In this document: positions 1 through 7,889 of the stretch, one piece after another
How positions within the stretch are numbered: the first letter of the stretch is position 1
Layout of the letters: each line of letters begins with the position of its first letter
Assembly: GCF_037389425.1 (NCBI RefSeq)
Contig: NZ_JBBHKR010000089.1
Coordinates: 1 to 50,815 of the forward strand
Direction: 5' to 3'
DNA from: Stygiolobus sp037389425
GTDB taxonomy: Archaea > Thermoproteota > Thermoprotei_A > Sulfolobales > Sulfolobaceae
Length of the DNA: 50,815 nt
Notes under the pieces: generated by a model
The model's input: only the letters and a program-made list of their open reading frames with translations
What the model was told of the DNA's origin: nothing
Database searches by the model: none
Program-made: the position numbers and the translations under genes

Positions 1-120
1 TGGTCCTCCACCACCTGGTCCACCTCCTGGTCCTCCACCACCTGGTCCACCTCCTGGTCCTCCACCACCTGGTCCACCTCCTGGTCCTCCACCACCTGGT
101 CCACCTCCTGGTCCTCCACC
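1..120. repeat. 27-bp tandem repeat encoding Gly/Pro repeats
   Basis: Four perfect 27-bp units (1-27, 28-54, 55-81, 82-108) and a 12-bp partial unit run to the window edge. On the minus strand each unit encodes nine residues made only of Gly and Pro (GGGPGGGGP). The array is part of the coding sequence of the exported protein, not a non-coding repeat. Copy number beyond the edge is unknown. Confidence 0.95.
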
Positions 121-1122
121 ATTAGGACCAGTAGAAGCTTCAACATACGGTATATCTAACCCTTGGTGGATTCCAGAGTCTGGTATTACCCACTGTATTA
201 TTGTTTGGGACTGTAGCATTGGGTTGTTACTTCCGCCGCGTTTCGTAGCATTTAACATGCCTATGTTGTCGTTATCACTCTGGTATCCGGTGAGGAAAGA
301 AGACAGAGGTAAACCATTGGCGTGAAGGCATTTCTGTTGTATATACCCCCCACTAACTTGCACAGTCGCATAGTCCTTGATTATCTCAATAGCGACTACT
401 CCGTTATTTGGATTTGGGTATATTATAGTAGTACCGTTTGGAAGAGCTACTATTTCCCCTGAACCTATTACTGCTGGAAGAGCAGTAGTGTTAGGTTCGA
501 ATATTTCCGTGCCATTAGGTAAGTACAAAGTCATTTCACTGGTCACACTTTGTTCACTAGGCGAGCCCTCAGCATATATATACACAACTTGCGTATTCTG
601 TCCCGGGTATAACGTGACGTATGCACTGGACTGTTGATTATTTAAGAACAAAGTCCATATGTTTGTACACTCCAGCCCACCGAATTGTTTTGGATAGAGT
701 ACTATTTGGTTAGCATAAGACGTTACTATATCTATAGGTCCCGAATAAAAGCTCGGCGTAAACAAGTATATCGTCAGATCGGAACTTACGGTCAAGTTCC
801 CAGGGTATGCAGGTACCCATGAAGTCCCGTTGAAGTAATAAATCCCCCTAATTTGCAGAGGATAAAAGCCGTGGAGGAATTCGAAGTTTAATACGTCTTG
901 TCCGCTTGGGGTTAGTACGTAGGATATTAAGGGATCCCCACTTTCTATCTGGAACATTTGTTGATCCCTTGCTTGTGTAGCCTGAGAGACATATTGCTTA
1001 CCTTGAATGTCGTAAGACGGTGAGGTCATAGTGAACGCGAGGAATGGTATTATCACACTAAACAATATGATCATAAATATTAGCCCGACAATTACAGAAG
1101 CTTGTGCTTTCACAACTATCAC
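1..1122 (-). CDS. Exported pilin-like protein with Gly/Pro repeat tail (3' end outside window)
   Basis: The frame is open from a GTG at 1122 to the left edge, so the C-terminus is missing. The N-terminus is a short polar stretch (MIVVKAQ) followed by about 22 hydrophobic residues, like archaeal class III (pilin/archaellin) signal sequences processed after Lys-Ala. A Thr/Ser/Asn-rich ectodomain with N-glycosylation sequons such as NGT follows. From about residue 335 the protein becomes a Gly/Pro repeat. The GTG overlaps the TGA of the upstream pilin-like gene (GTGA), so the two are translationally coupled. I infer a surface filament or adhesin subunit; the family is not recognised. Confidence 0.7.
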   Translation of the reverse strand, partial: MIVVKAQASVIVGLIFMIILFSVIIPFLAFTMTSPSYDIQGKQYVSQATQARDQQMFQIESGDPLISYVLTPSGQDVLNFEFLHGFYPLQIRGIYYFNGTSWVPAYPGNLTVSSDLTIYLFTPSFYSGPIDIVTSYANQIVLYPKQFGGLECTNIWTLFLNNQQSSAYVTLYPGQNTQVVYIYAEGSPSEQSVTSEMTLYLPNGTEIFEPNTTALPAVIGSGEIVALPNGTTIIYPNPNNGVVAIEIIKDYATVQVSGGYIQQKCLHANGLPLSSFLTGYQSDNDNIGMLNATKRGGSNNPMLQSQTIIQWVIPDSGIHQGLDIPYVEASTGPNGGGPGGGPGGGGPGGGPGGGGPGGGPGGGGPGGGPGGGGP

Positions 1123-1664
1123 CCCGTAGTATATGTGTATGCTATCCTAAAATAGTAATTTCCCGTACTATATATCACCCATATTATTAGTATCTCCCCT
1201 TTTGGTATAGTACCACTTATCACGAACGGATAATTAGCCGGTAACGTATAACCCGTTATTGACTCTGTGAGTTCATGCCCATTAGTGTCATATATGGGAC
1301 CTACTGTTACCTTAGTCATACTTGTCCCGTTAGGGAAACTAGCTGAAAAAGAAGTAGATGAAGACTGGGGGGTAAGAACGGCTATAGAAGGTAGTAAAGA
1401 CGCAGGTTCTTCAAACATAAAGACCGTAACGTTACCATTGAAACCAGGTATGTAAGGATATACTACAAAGGAATACCCATTAGTACCTATGTCTGGAGGG
1501 GAAACTGAAATAAAAGACGCTGACGCTAAAGTCCTAGCTTGTTGTTCAGCGAGTGTAAAAGCATATTGAGGGATTATTAATGCTTGGGTGAGCCCAAAGA
1601 AGACTAACCCTATAACTAAAGCTGCAGCGACTAACAGAAACTCACTAGCTGCTACTGATACCAT
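1119..1664 (-). CDS. Pilin-like exported protein, 181 aa
   Basis: The N-terminus has a short polar segment (MVSVAASE) and then about 22 hydrophobic residues (FLLVAAALVIGLVFFGL), the layout of an archaeal type IV pilin-like subunit. Downstream is a beta-rich, Ser/Thr/Pro/Tyr-rich ectodomain with sequons (NVT, NGT) and an aromatic C-terminus. A TATA-like box lies about 26 bp before the ATG, suggesting leaderless transcription. It is the first gene of a two-gene unit with the Gly/Pro-repeat protein. No canonical PibD site (Lys/Arg-Gly/Ala) is clear, so the processing class is inferred. It is not recognisable as an AapA/AapB or UpsA/UpsB ortholog by eye. Confidence 0.72.
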   Translation of the reverse strand: MVSVAASEFLLVAAALVIGLVFFGLTQALIIPQYAFTLAEQQARTLASASFISVSPPDIGTNGYSFVVYPYIPGFNGNVTVFMFEEPASLLPSIAVLTPQSSSTSFSASFPNGTSMTKVTVGPIYDTNGHELTESITGYTLPANYPFVISGTIPKGEILIIWVIYSTGNYYFRIAYTYTTG

Positions 1665-1686
1665 ATAAACAAGTCTGTAAAACCTT

Positions 1687-1695
1687 CTATTTATT
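1687..1695 (-). promoter_or_regulatory. TATA box of the pilin-like operon
   Basis: Read on the minus strand the box is AATAAATAG, centred about 26-27 bp before the ATG at 1664. That is the spacing expected for a leaderless Sulfolobales transcript. Confidence 0.5.
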
Positions 1696-1833
1696 CCTTT
1701 CGTTCGATAATATTAGCATAACTAATTATTTCCGATTATCTGTATAGGATTGAATCAAGTATAATAAAGATTTTAGGATAAATATGCTAAAAATTTATTC
1801 ATAATTTTCTATTAGTCTTCTATGAAAATGAAC

Positions 1834-2217
1834 ATAAGGTTAGATGAACACGTCTTCCAACGGACACTTCTATAAGGTGGATTGAGTAAGCGAATAGAAA
1901 CTTTCCTAAGGCTAAGCACAGATAGTCATAGCTTTGACGTGTTAATAACACTCATCACTGGATTAGTAAAGTAAAGGCGTAAGAAATATAGGGAAGTGTC
2001 GGAAGATAAAGTAAATTATATATTATATTATTTATTATTATTTTGATATAAAGTCTAAGCGGCGACGTAGTTTTTAACACGTAGTTTTTAATAAAAGTGC
2101 ATTTCGCTAACCTATAGTCCTAATAATCGGTGAGGCTTCAAAGAACAAGGCCTTTTGCTATCCTACCGAAGGCATAAACGTATTCTTAGAATGCTCGTTA
2201 TCCTTGACTCGCTTTTA
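1834..2217 (+). pseudogene. Decayed coding remnants in the 1665-2372 intergenic region
   Basis: The 708-bp gap between the divergent surface genes has no intact gene. It does contain stretches that read like protein when stops are ignored. One frame from 1876 to 1974 includes SHSFDVLITLITG, then a stop, then KKYREVSEDKV in the same frame. A second stretch at about 2131-2217 includes SKNKAFCYPTEGINVFLEC before a stop. I cannot name the source; a degraded insertion-sequence ORF is one possibility. The rest of the gap is AT-rich with a short tandem repeat and should also hold the promoters of the flanking genes. Confidence 0.3.
2065..2092. repeat. 14-bp tandem duplication
   Basis: The sequence ACGTAGTTTTTAAC (2065-2078) is followed directly by ACGTAGTTTTTAAT (2079-2092), 13 of 14 positions identical. 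It lies in the decayed intergenic region, about 280 bp before the large adhesin-like gene. No function can be assigned. Confidence 0.85.
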
Positions 2218-2372
2218 AAATACAGATCGATCTAATTATCAGTTGTCAAAGGTAAATCTGACGAGAAAAAATTAGTTTTATTAATATGATATATATTAGT
2301 TTCACAAACATGATACGTTAATTGTCATAAAAATTTTCGTTAACCTTGTATCTGAAAGAAAAATTAAAATAG

Positions 2373-5006
2373 ATGATTGGGCAAAATTTACTTATGAGTT
2401 ATGCAGTCACAACACTAATTCTTGTTATAATCACGATATCCTTAGCTGTAGTTGTTGTAGGTTATTATTCGTCTCTAAGTGCTATCACCTCGAATAGTAT
2501 TATACCCTTACAGACAGCAATGGAATTGTCTAAGGAAATATATATATCGTACTCACCACCGGTTATAAGCTACATAATACCTACAGAACCTAATATACCG
2601 TTGAACTTATCAGTAAGGTCATTAGTAACCTTAAACTTAAACTTCAGTGGGCCTTTATATGTAGTACCCTTCTTAATGAAAACCAACTATGCCCCATACA
2701 ACTACATTCCGGAGGGCTATTATGGCGGTTATATAAACCAAATTTCTAATCCTAACTACATTGGTTACGTCAGCGTTTTAGGGAGCGGAGTAATAAAAGA
2801 AGTTACATTCCAGAACACTCAAGTAAACTTACTAACTAGAAGTATAGCTGGTATTAGTTTTTACGCGTTTGAGGTAAAGCCAAATAGCGTTTTGAACGTG
2901 AGCTTCACAACTAACGCGTCTTATGTACCAGTCATATGGATTTTAGCTAACATATCTGGTCAAATGTTCAGGATTGCATATCCAGTAATTGAAGCTCAAC
3001 AATATGTGAATACTTACTCAGGGAATATATCTAGTGTGGTCATAACTACTTACGGACAATTGTTTGAACAGTATTTCGGACAGTATTCGTTACTATTTGA
3101 AACAGGCCCTACGTCTACGGTAACTTTTTATGGAAACGATGAAATACAAGTCCCTGGTGATATTGGATATAATGACGGAGGACAAGGCCAGCTTATATTT
3201 AATGGCATTGACCATGTTACAGCTAATTACTTGTACTATTCACCTGGTACAAGCATTACTACAGTCGGTCCAGTTCAGTTACCTCCATACGGTTCCAACA
3301 ATAATATTCCAAACGTGCCTATAACCGATTTGCTTAATCCGTTGTATCAACTATACAACCCTTATGAATACCAGTTACAATTAGAACATGAGGCAAACCA
3401 GATATACAACCAATACAAAAGTCAATTTCAGACTAATTCGACTACCTCAATTTCAGTGTCAAAACCCGTAACAATAAGTACTCCGACCATCTTTACTAAC
3501 TCCGTCACTTTTAGCACGTCTGCCGGTAGTGGACCTTTCAACATTACCTTCAACGCTCCGGTTATATTCGAAGAAACAGTTACTGACCTTGGAGTGGACT
3601 TAACATTTAATAGTTTAGTAATATTTGAGAACACATTTACTGTGCCAAATGTAGCCAATATCACGTTTAATAGCATTCCAGTGTTTGAGGGAAGTGTAGG
3701 CATAAATAATAACTTAAATATGGTAGCCAAAGATGGACTATTATTCAATTCCTCAGAAATTAGTGCCTACGTAACTTTTAGCGGAACCTCAATTAAAATA
3801 GTATCTGACGGGCCGACGATTATGAACTTAACGGGTATTTCCTCTAGTATATTCTTTAAGGGCAATGTTAATGGCAATGTACGCATTTATCAAAACTCCC
3901 CCGTAATGAGCATGAGTGCTAATCGTATTACATTTATTGGTGATACCGTTATAGACAGTAAATATCCCGTATTCTTACAGACTAACGGTCAAACTGGTTT
4001 AGTCTCATTTGAAGGAACTAGTAATACAACTGTGCAAGGAGGTATGGTTATAAATGGTTCGTCCACTAACGTGGATTTCTATGGAGGTTCACAGTTAAAT
4101 ATACCCAATGGAAATCTTATAATCAATACTGGGTCTTTATCATCTTCAACAAGTTCAACTCAGTTTATTGGGAATAACCTAATAAATGTAAACGGACAAA
4201 TTGCAATACAATCACCCTCTATACTCTTTAGCGGAGAAGATAATATAACATCAGTAGGTTATGATATATTTTACGGCCAACAAGTTTCATTTATTGACAA
4301 CAATAATAACATTTCTATTAAACCGGGAATTGCAAATAATTACGAAAATAACTTGGTATTTAAGTACGTGTTACCCTTGGGATTAAACAGTAATGCTCCA
4401 TTATATATGACGGGTTGGTTTGACGTAGTTCCAAATAACGGGTCTACTACGGTTATTAACGCCTTGTTGACCAACCAAACTTACCAAGTAGATATCTCCT
4501 TAAACGTGAAACCGGTGACCCCGACTGAATATAACGTAACATTGTATGTAAACAATACGTTAGTAGGTTATTCCTCTAGTAACGAGTTATTGAGCGCTAA
4601 CAACAAGTACATGTACGTTATTGAGGGTTATGTGAGTGGTTCTAAAACTTATCTTGAGTTAGCAATATATAGTACTTCAGGGTCTAACCCAGTGGTGACG
4701 ATGAATTTACAAATACCCTTACCGTTAAATACCGGAGCTATCGTGGAGGTAGGTCCCGAGCCCAATTATCAGTTTATGATATATTCGGGCACGAGTTCGC
4801 TGACCAACCTCATGTTGGCTAACGGTCCTTACGTTAACATAACGAACCAACTAAGTAGTAATTTACCTAATGGGATCTCTCACCTCTATTATTACTATCT
4901 AATTGCACCTCCCGTTGATTCTCAAGTTACACTAGTGCCGACTTATTACTATCCTAATAGTGGCAATGTACCGTACTTAGAAGTAACGGGCAACTCTTTA
5001 GTATAA
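2373..5006 (+). CDS. Large exported adhesin-like protein, 877 aa
   Basis: A polar N-terminus (MIGQNLLMSYAVTT) precedes one hydrophobic segment (about residues 15-32), then about 840 residues of beta-prone sequence rich in Asn, Ser, Thr, Val and Tyr with very many N-x-S/T sequons. Residues about 350-650 read as a loose repetitive array of short strands (ITFN, VIFE, NITFN, FEGS), suggesting a beta-helix or beta-solenoid. A jelly-roll-like part may follow (about 680-830). There is no C-terminal membrane anchor, so it is probably tethered by its N-terminal helix like a pilin or secreted-complex subunit. Divergent from the pilin-like pair, it completes a surface locus. Family unrecognised; start taken as the first ATG, M8 is an alternative. 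Confidence 0.7.
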   Translation: MIGQNLLMSYAVTTLILVIITISLAVVVVGYYSSLSAITSNSIIPLQTAMELSKEIYISYSPPVISYIIPTEPNIPLNLSVRSLVTLNLNFSGPLYVVPFLMKTNYAPYNYIPEGYYGGYINQISNPNYIGYVSVLGSGVIKEVTFQNTQVNLLTRSIAGISFYAFEVKPNSVLNVSFTTNASYVPVIWILANISGQMFRIAYPVIEAQQYVNTYSGNISSVVITTYGQLFEQYFGQYSLLFETGPTSTVTFYGNDEIQVPGDIGYNDGGQGQLIFNGIDHVTANYLYYSPGTSITTVGPVQLPPYGSNNNIPNVPITDLLNPLYQLYNPYEYQLQLEHEANQIYNQYKSQFQTNSTTSISVSKPVTISTPTIFTNSVTFSTSAGSGPFNITFNAPVIFEETVTDLGVDLTFNSLVIFENTFTVPNVANITFNSIPVFEGSVGINNNLNMVAKDGLLFNSSEISAYVTFSGTSIKIVSDGPTIMNLTGISSSIFFKGNVNGNVRIYQNSPVMSMSANRITFIGDTVIDSKYPVFLQTNGQTGLVSFEGTSNTTVQGGMVINGSSTNVDFYGGSQLNIPNGNLIINTGSLSSSTSSTQFIGNNLINVNGQIAIQSPSILFSGEDNITSVGYDIFYGQQVSFIDNNNNISIKPGIANNYENNLVFKYVLPLGLNSNAPLYMTGWFDVVPNNGSTTVINALLTNQTYQVDISLNVKPVTPTEYNVTLYVNNTLVGYSSSNELLSANNKYMYVIEGYVSGSKTYLELAIYSTSGSNPVVTMNLQIPLPLNTGAIVEVGPEPNYQFMIYSGTSSLTNLMLANGPYVNITNQLSSNLPNGISHLYYYYLIAPPVDSQVTLVPTYYYPNSGNVPYLEVTGNSLV

Positions 5007-5022
5007 AAAGTCGTCTCAGAAA

Positions 5023-5042
5023 AGGTGTTTTTTGTTTCTTCC
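5023..5042 (+). terminator. T-rich terminator after the adhesin-like gene
   Basis: A pyrimidine run (TTTTTTGTTTCTT) begins about 16 bp after the stop codon. T-rich tracts are the usual archaeal transcription terminators. There is no strong hairpin. Confidence 0.4.
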
Positions 5043-5192
5043 CTTATTTATATCCATTTTTATAAACATATTTAGAGATTTTCTTATACAATATTGCAAC
5101 TCATTGTAGCTAGGACCCGTAGTAATACTTAGTGTTGATCAGAACCTTGTTATTATTATTGAATACACGAAATTGATCATAAATAAAGGAAA

Positions 5193-5279
<87 letters not shown>

Positions 5280-5471
5280 ATTTAAAAATTGCCTTGAATG
5301 GAATATAAAATCTTCGCCCCGAGTAAAGCAGCCCCATATTTTAATATTATTTACTGAAGGGCACAAGTTATGAAGTTAAAAACATTAATGAGTTTCTTAC
5401 ACACTCTATGGTCTATAATAGGTCACACCCACTCCTTGAATATAAAAGTTTATAAAGAGTTTAAGTGAAAG

Positions 5472-5510
5472 AGTATATATATTTAATTTACATTACAAAC
5501 AAGTAGGTGG
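5472..5510 (+). promoter_or_regulatory. TATA box and Shine-Dalgarno of the 97-aa gene
   Basis: A TATA-like tract (AGTATATATATTTAATTTA) starts about 45 bp before the ATG at 5517. AGGTGG at 5505-5510 lies 6 nt before the ATG. This leadered, SD-type arrangement contrasts with the leaderless promoters common elsewhere in the window and supports the small ORF as real. Confidence 0.6.
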
Positions 5511-5516
5511 ATAATA

Positions 5517-5810
5517 ATGACGGTAACAGCATCGAGCTTCGTAGAGAAGTATATTAGTGACTATCTGGAGAGGTTAAATCTGAATCATTGTTGGCTCTTT
5601 AACTTTAACGTAATAAATAACACAGAGGCTTTTCTTAGGCGTGTAATATTTAGTAAATACAACACAGTGGGATTCGTAATAAATGAGAATAGAAAAGATA
5701 AGGCAAAAGAATTAGTTGAGATTGCTAAGAAGTATAACGTAGTAGCTGTTGCGCATTTGAGCGAAATGCTTAATGAACAAAAATTCCTTGTGTGCGTTAA
5801 AAGTAAGTAA
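5517..5810 (+). CDS. Hypothetical protein, 97 aa
   Basis: A small soluble protein with an N-terminal helix (FVEKYISDYLERL), a strand, and a C-terminal half alternating strand and helix (TVGFVINENRKDKAKELVEIAKKYNVVAVAHL), suggesting a small alpha/beta fold. The start is supported by the SD AGGTGG 6 nt upstream and a TATA tract before it. The overlapping antisense ORF has no such signals. It is monocistronic, between tRNA-Thr and a TPR gene. Function is not recognised; a Sulfolobales-restricted protein is my guess. Confidence 0.65.
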   Translation: MTVTASSFVEKYISDYLERLNLNHCWLFNFNVINNTEAFLRRVIFSKYNTVGFVINENRKDKAKELVEIAKKYNVVAVAHLSEMLNEQKFLVCVKSK

Positions 5811-5905
5811 TTTATGTAGAAAACTAAGTGTTTCAACTTAGCGTTATCATAGCCTGATTTCAATCCCGCCCAAAAAGATCGAGGTCTTTCTGATCTATTA
5901 ACCGA

Positions 5906-5916
5906 ATTTTTTTTTC
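5906..5916 (+). terminator. Oligo-T terminator
   Basis: A run of nine or more T residues lies about 95 bp after the 97-aa gene, in a gap with no other gene. It is a plausible archaeal terminator for that gene. Confidence 0.35.
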
Positions 5917-6049
5917 CGAATTGAAATTTAAAGGTGTGTAGATTTAAAGGATCTATGTTAACTTATAATGAGCTGATAATTTTTAATGCCTTCACTTAAG
6001 ACTCTCTTTTCTGGGAAATTACTAACACGGACTTATATACCTGTTTCAC

Positions 6050-6931
6050 TTATGAACATAAGATTTCTACTTCTTCTTTCACTTTACCTTTTATTTTTTT
6101 CTCCTTAATGTCTTCACAAAATATATCTCTATATTCTTCAAAATCCTTGACGAATTCTTTTGCAATCTTCAGGGCTTTTTCTTGATCCAAGTGAGACAGA
6201 ATTTCAACCTGAGTAGATATCAAGTACGGGTTATCTGGGTCTATTTCTAAAGCCTTGCTTATCTCTCTAATTGCCTCCTCTTTTTTCTCTAATTCAAGAA
6301 GTATTTCGGCTTTAGTCTCGTAATAATATGGATTGCCGGGGTTAATTGTAATTGCCTTATCAAGATATTCGAGTGCCTTTTTATGCTCTCCCATCTTGTA
6401 ATAAGTAAAGCCTATAGCGTAAAGGTTCTCGTCTTTTTCAATACCTTTTTCATACTCCTTTATAGCATCCTCATATTTACCGAGTTTAAAGAGTATATCG
6501 CCCTTAAGTTTACGCATCGACTCATCTTCTTTTATTATTATAGCTTTGTTAATAGCGTCTAGAGCCTCTTTATACTTTTCCAGCTCATAGAGAGTGTTAG
6601 CCACGTAGTAAAGGAACTCTGGGTCGTATTCAAGCTGCTTATTTGTCTGTAACGCTTTTTGCATCTCCTTTAGGGCTCTTTCAAATAACTCGACGTCTTG
6701 TTGCTCATGTCCTAGAGAATAAAGTATGTAACTATAAAGGGTAGAAAATCTTGGTTCATTACCAGTCCTCTTAGCCTTCTCCGAAAACCTTAACGCCTCT
6801 TTTAAATTCCCGATCTTGAAATAGATAAGGGCTAAGTAGTAAAACTTTATTGGAGAGTCTTTATGTCCCTTGACTAGGTTTAAGGCATCTTTATATTTAC
6901 CTTCTTTTATAAGCTTTTCTACTTCTTCCAC
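6050..6931 (-). CDS. TPR-repeat protein, 293 aa
   Basis: The whole protein is tetratricopeptide repeats: about seven helical hairpins with the pattern A-LxxxGxYxxAxxxxxxAIxxxP, for example KALEYLDKAITINPGNPYYY. There is no signal peptide or enzymatic domain, so a cytoplasmic protein-interaction scaffold is the safe reading. The start is a GTG at 6931; a TATA-like box (GTTTTAAAC on the minus strand, plus 6951-6960) lies about 26 bp upstream, fitting a leaderless GTG start. Partner unknown. A second TPR protein is encoded at 21.8-22.5 kb. Confidence 0.85.
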   Translation of the reverse strand: MEEVEKLIKEGKYKDALNLVKGHKDSPIKFYYLALIYFKIGNLKEALRFSEKAKRTGNEPRFSTLYSYILYSLGHEQQDVELFERALKEMQKALQTNKQLEYDPEFLYYVANTLYELEKYKEALDAINKAIIIKEDESMRKLKGDILFKLGKYEDAIKEYEKGIEKDENLYAIGFTYYKMGEHKKALEYLDKAITINPGNPYYYETKAEILLELEKKEEAIREISKALEIDPDNPYLISTQVEILSHLDQEKALKIAKEFVKDFEEYRDIFCEDIKEKKIKGKVKEEVEILCS

Positions 6932-7346
6932 ATGGGATTTGTTGTACTCATGTTTAAAACGTTAGCGCGACGCGGATTAAAAAAGTTAGTCAATTTTATA
7001 GAACTTTATATCAATAGTATAATATCAACTAATTAAATTAAATTTTACTACAAAGAGAAATAGAGAATAATTTTTTAAGTAACAAAATATAATATATAAC
7101 TTTTTTAACTTTTCAAAGTAAATTATTTTCAAATTCATGTCTAAATTTTTGAAATAGTTAGAATTAGATATTTAGATGGATTGAAAGAATAAATAGCATC
7201 TAGATGAAGATAAGTAAGCATTGTTTAATTTATCTTTGCAAATTATTTAACCCAATATGAAGTCATTTTCTATTTTTCACTCAATAAAGTAGATAATTAC
7301 TACGAAGCAAGACTTTTCCATTAAACTGAAATCGATGAAATAGTTC
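6932..7346. other. AT-rich intergenic region without a gene
   Basis: This 415-bp stretch is strongly AT-rich. Apart from the TPR-gene promoter at its left edge I see no ORF with a start signal, no RNA gene and no clear repeat. Confidence 0.6.
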
Positions 7347-7889
7347 TCAACTTTTTGTAAATAGATAATTCTTAGTATATATTTTCAAATCTTTCAACTT
7401 CATCTTATCGATTTCCTTCAACTTCTCATTTATCTTTCTTAAATAGTCTTTACTGAGCAGTGTTTTAACTCCTTCCATCTCTTCTTCTCCCCTCTGAGTA
7501 AGTCTAACTTGACTCCTAGTTAAATATAGAAATTTATTCTTAACCAGAGCGTTCAAGTGAGACTTAATTCTAGAGCTGTAAATGAAATATAACTTTCCCC
7601 ATCTAAACGTGAATAGGGGGTTCTGAACTGCGAGAGAAGAAGATACCATATCGTAAACGAAAAAAGCGTTCACGTATAACTTATATTTTTTCTCCGTACG
7701 TTTCCCGTTCATAGCTAAGAAAATTAAGTTGTCTATCGTTATATCGTAATCAACTTCCTCTTCTTCGCATAAGTTATCCCGACTATTAGCCAAGTACTTC
7801 AGAATATAATATGCACTTTCACAAGACCCGAATTTTTCTATCTCCTCGATCGCCTCATTGATCAATTGGAACATTCTGCTGTTTTTCAT
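7347..7889 (-). CDS. Hypothetical protein with C-terminal winged-helix-like region, about 180 aa
   Basis: The N-terminal half is helical (INEAIEEIEKFG, AYYILKYLANS). The C-terminal half has a recognition-helix-like segment (SRIKSHLNALVKNKFLYLT) and the ending RLTQRGEEEMEG, typical of winged-helix regulators whose wing is followed by LTxxGxxxl. I infer a DNA-binding regulator with low certainty. I chose the ATG at 7889 (MKNSRMF); TTG 7910 and ATG 7874 are alternatives. It overlaps the end of the GH15 gene by about 35 bp on the same strand, so it may be co-transcribed and linked to sugar metabolism. Confidence 0.55.
   Translation of the reverse strand: MKNSRMFQLINEAIEEIEKFGSCESAYYILKYLANSRDNLCEEEEVDYDITIDNLIFLAMNGKRTEKKYKLYVNAFFVYDMVSSSLAVQNPLFTFRWGKLYFIYSSRIKSHLNALVKNKFLYLTRSQVRLTQRGEEEMEGVKTLLSKDYLRKINEKLKEIDKMKLKDLKIYTKNYLFTKS

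Noticed and set aside
1..120. Direct repeats that might be a CRISPR array
   Set aside because: The units are contiguous with no spacers and are in frame within a coding sequence, encoding Gly/Pro repeats.
5585..5863. 92-codon minus-strand ORF
   Set aside because: It lies antisense to the 97-aa gene, which has TATA and SD signals; the antisense ORF has none.
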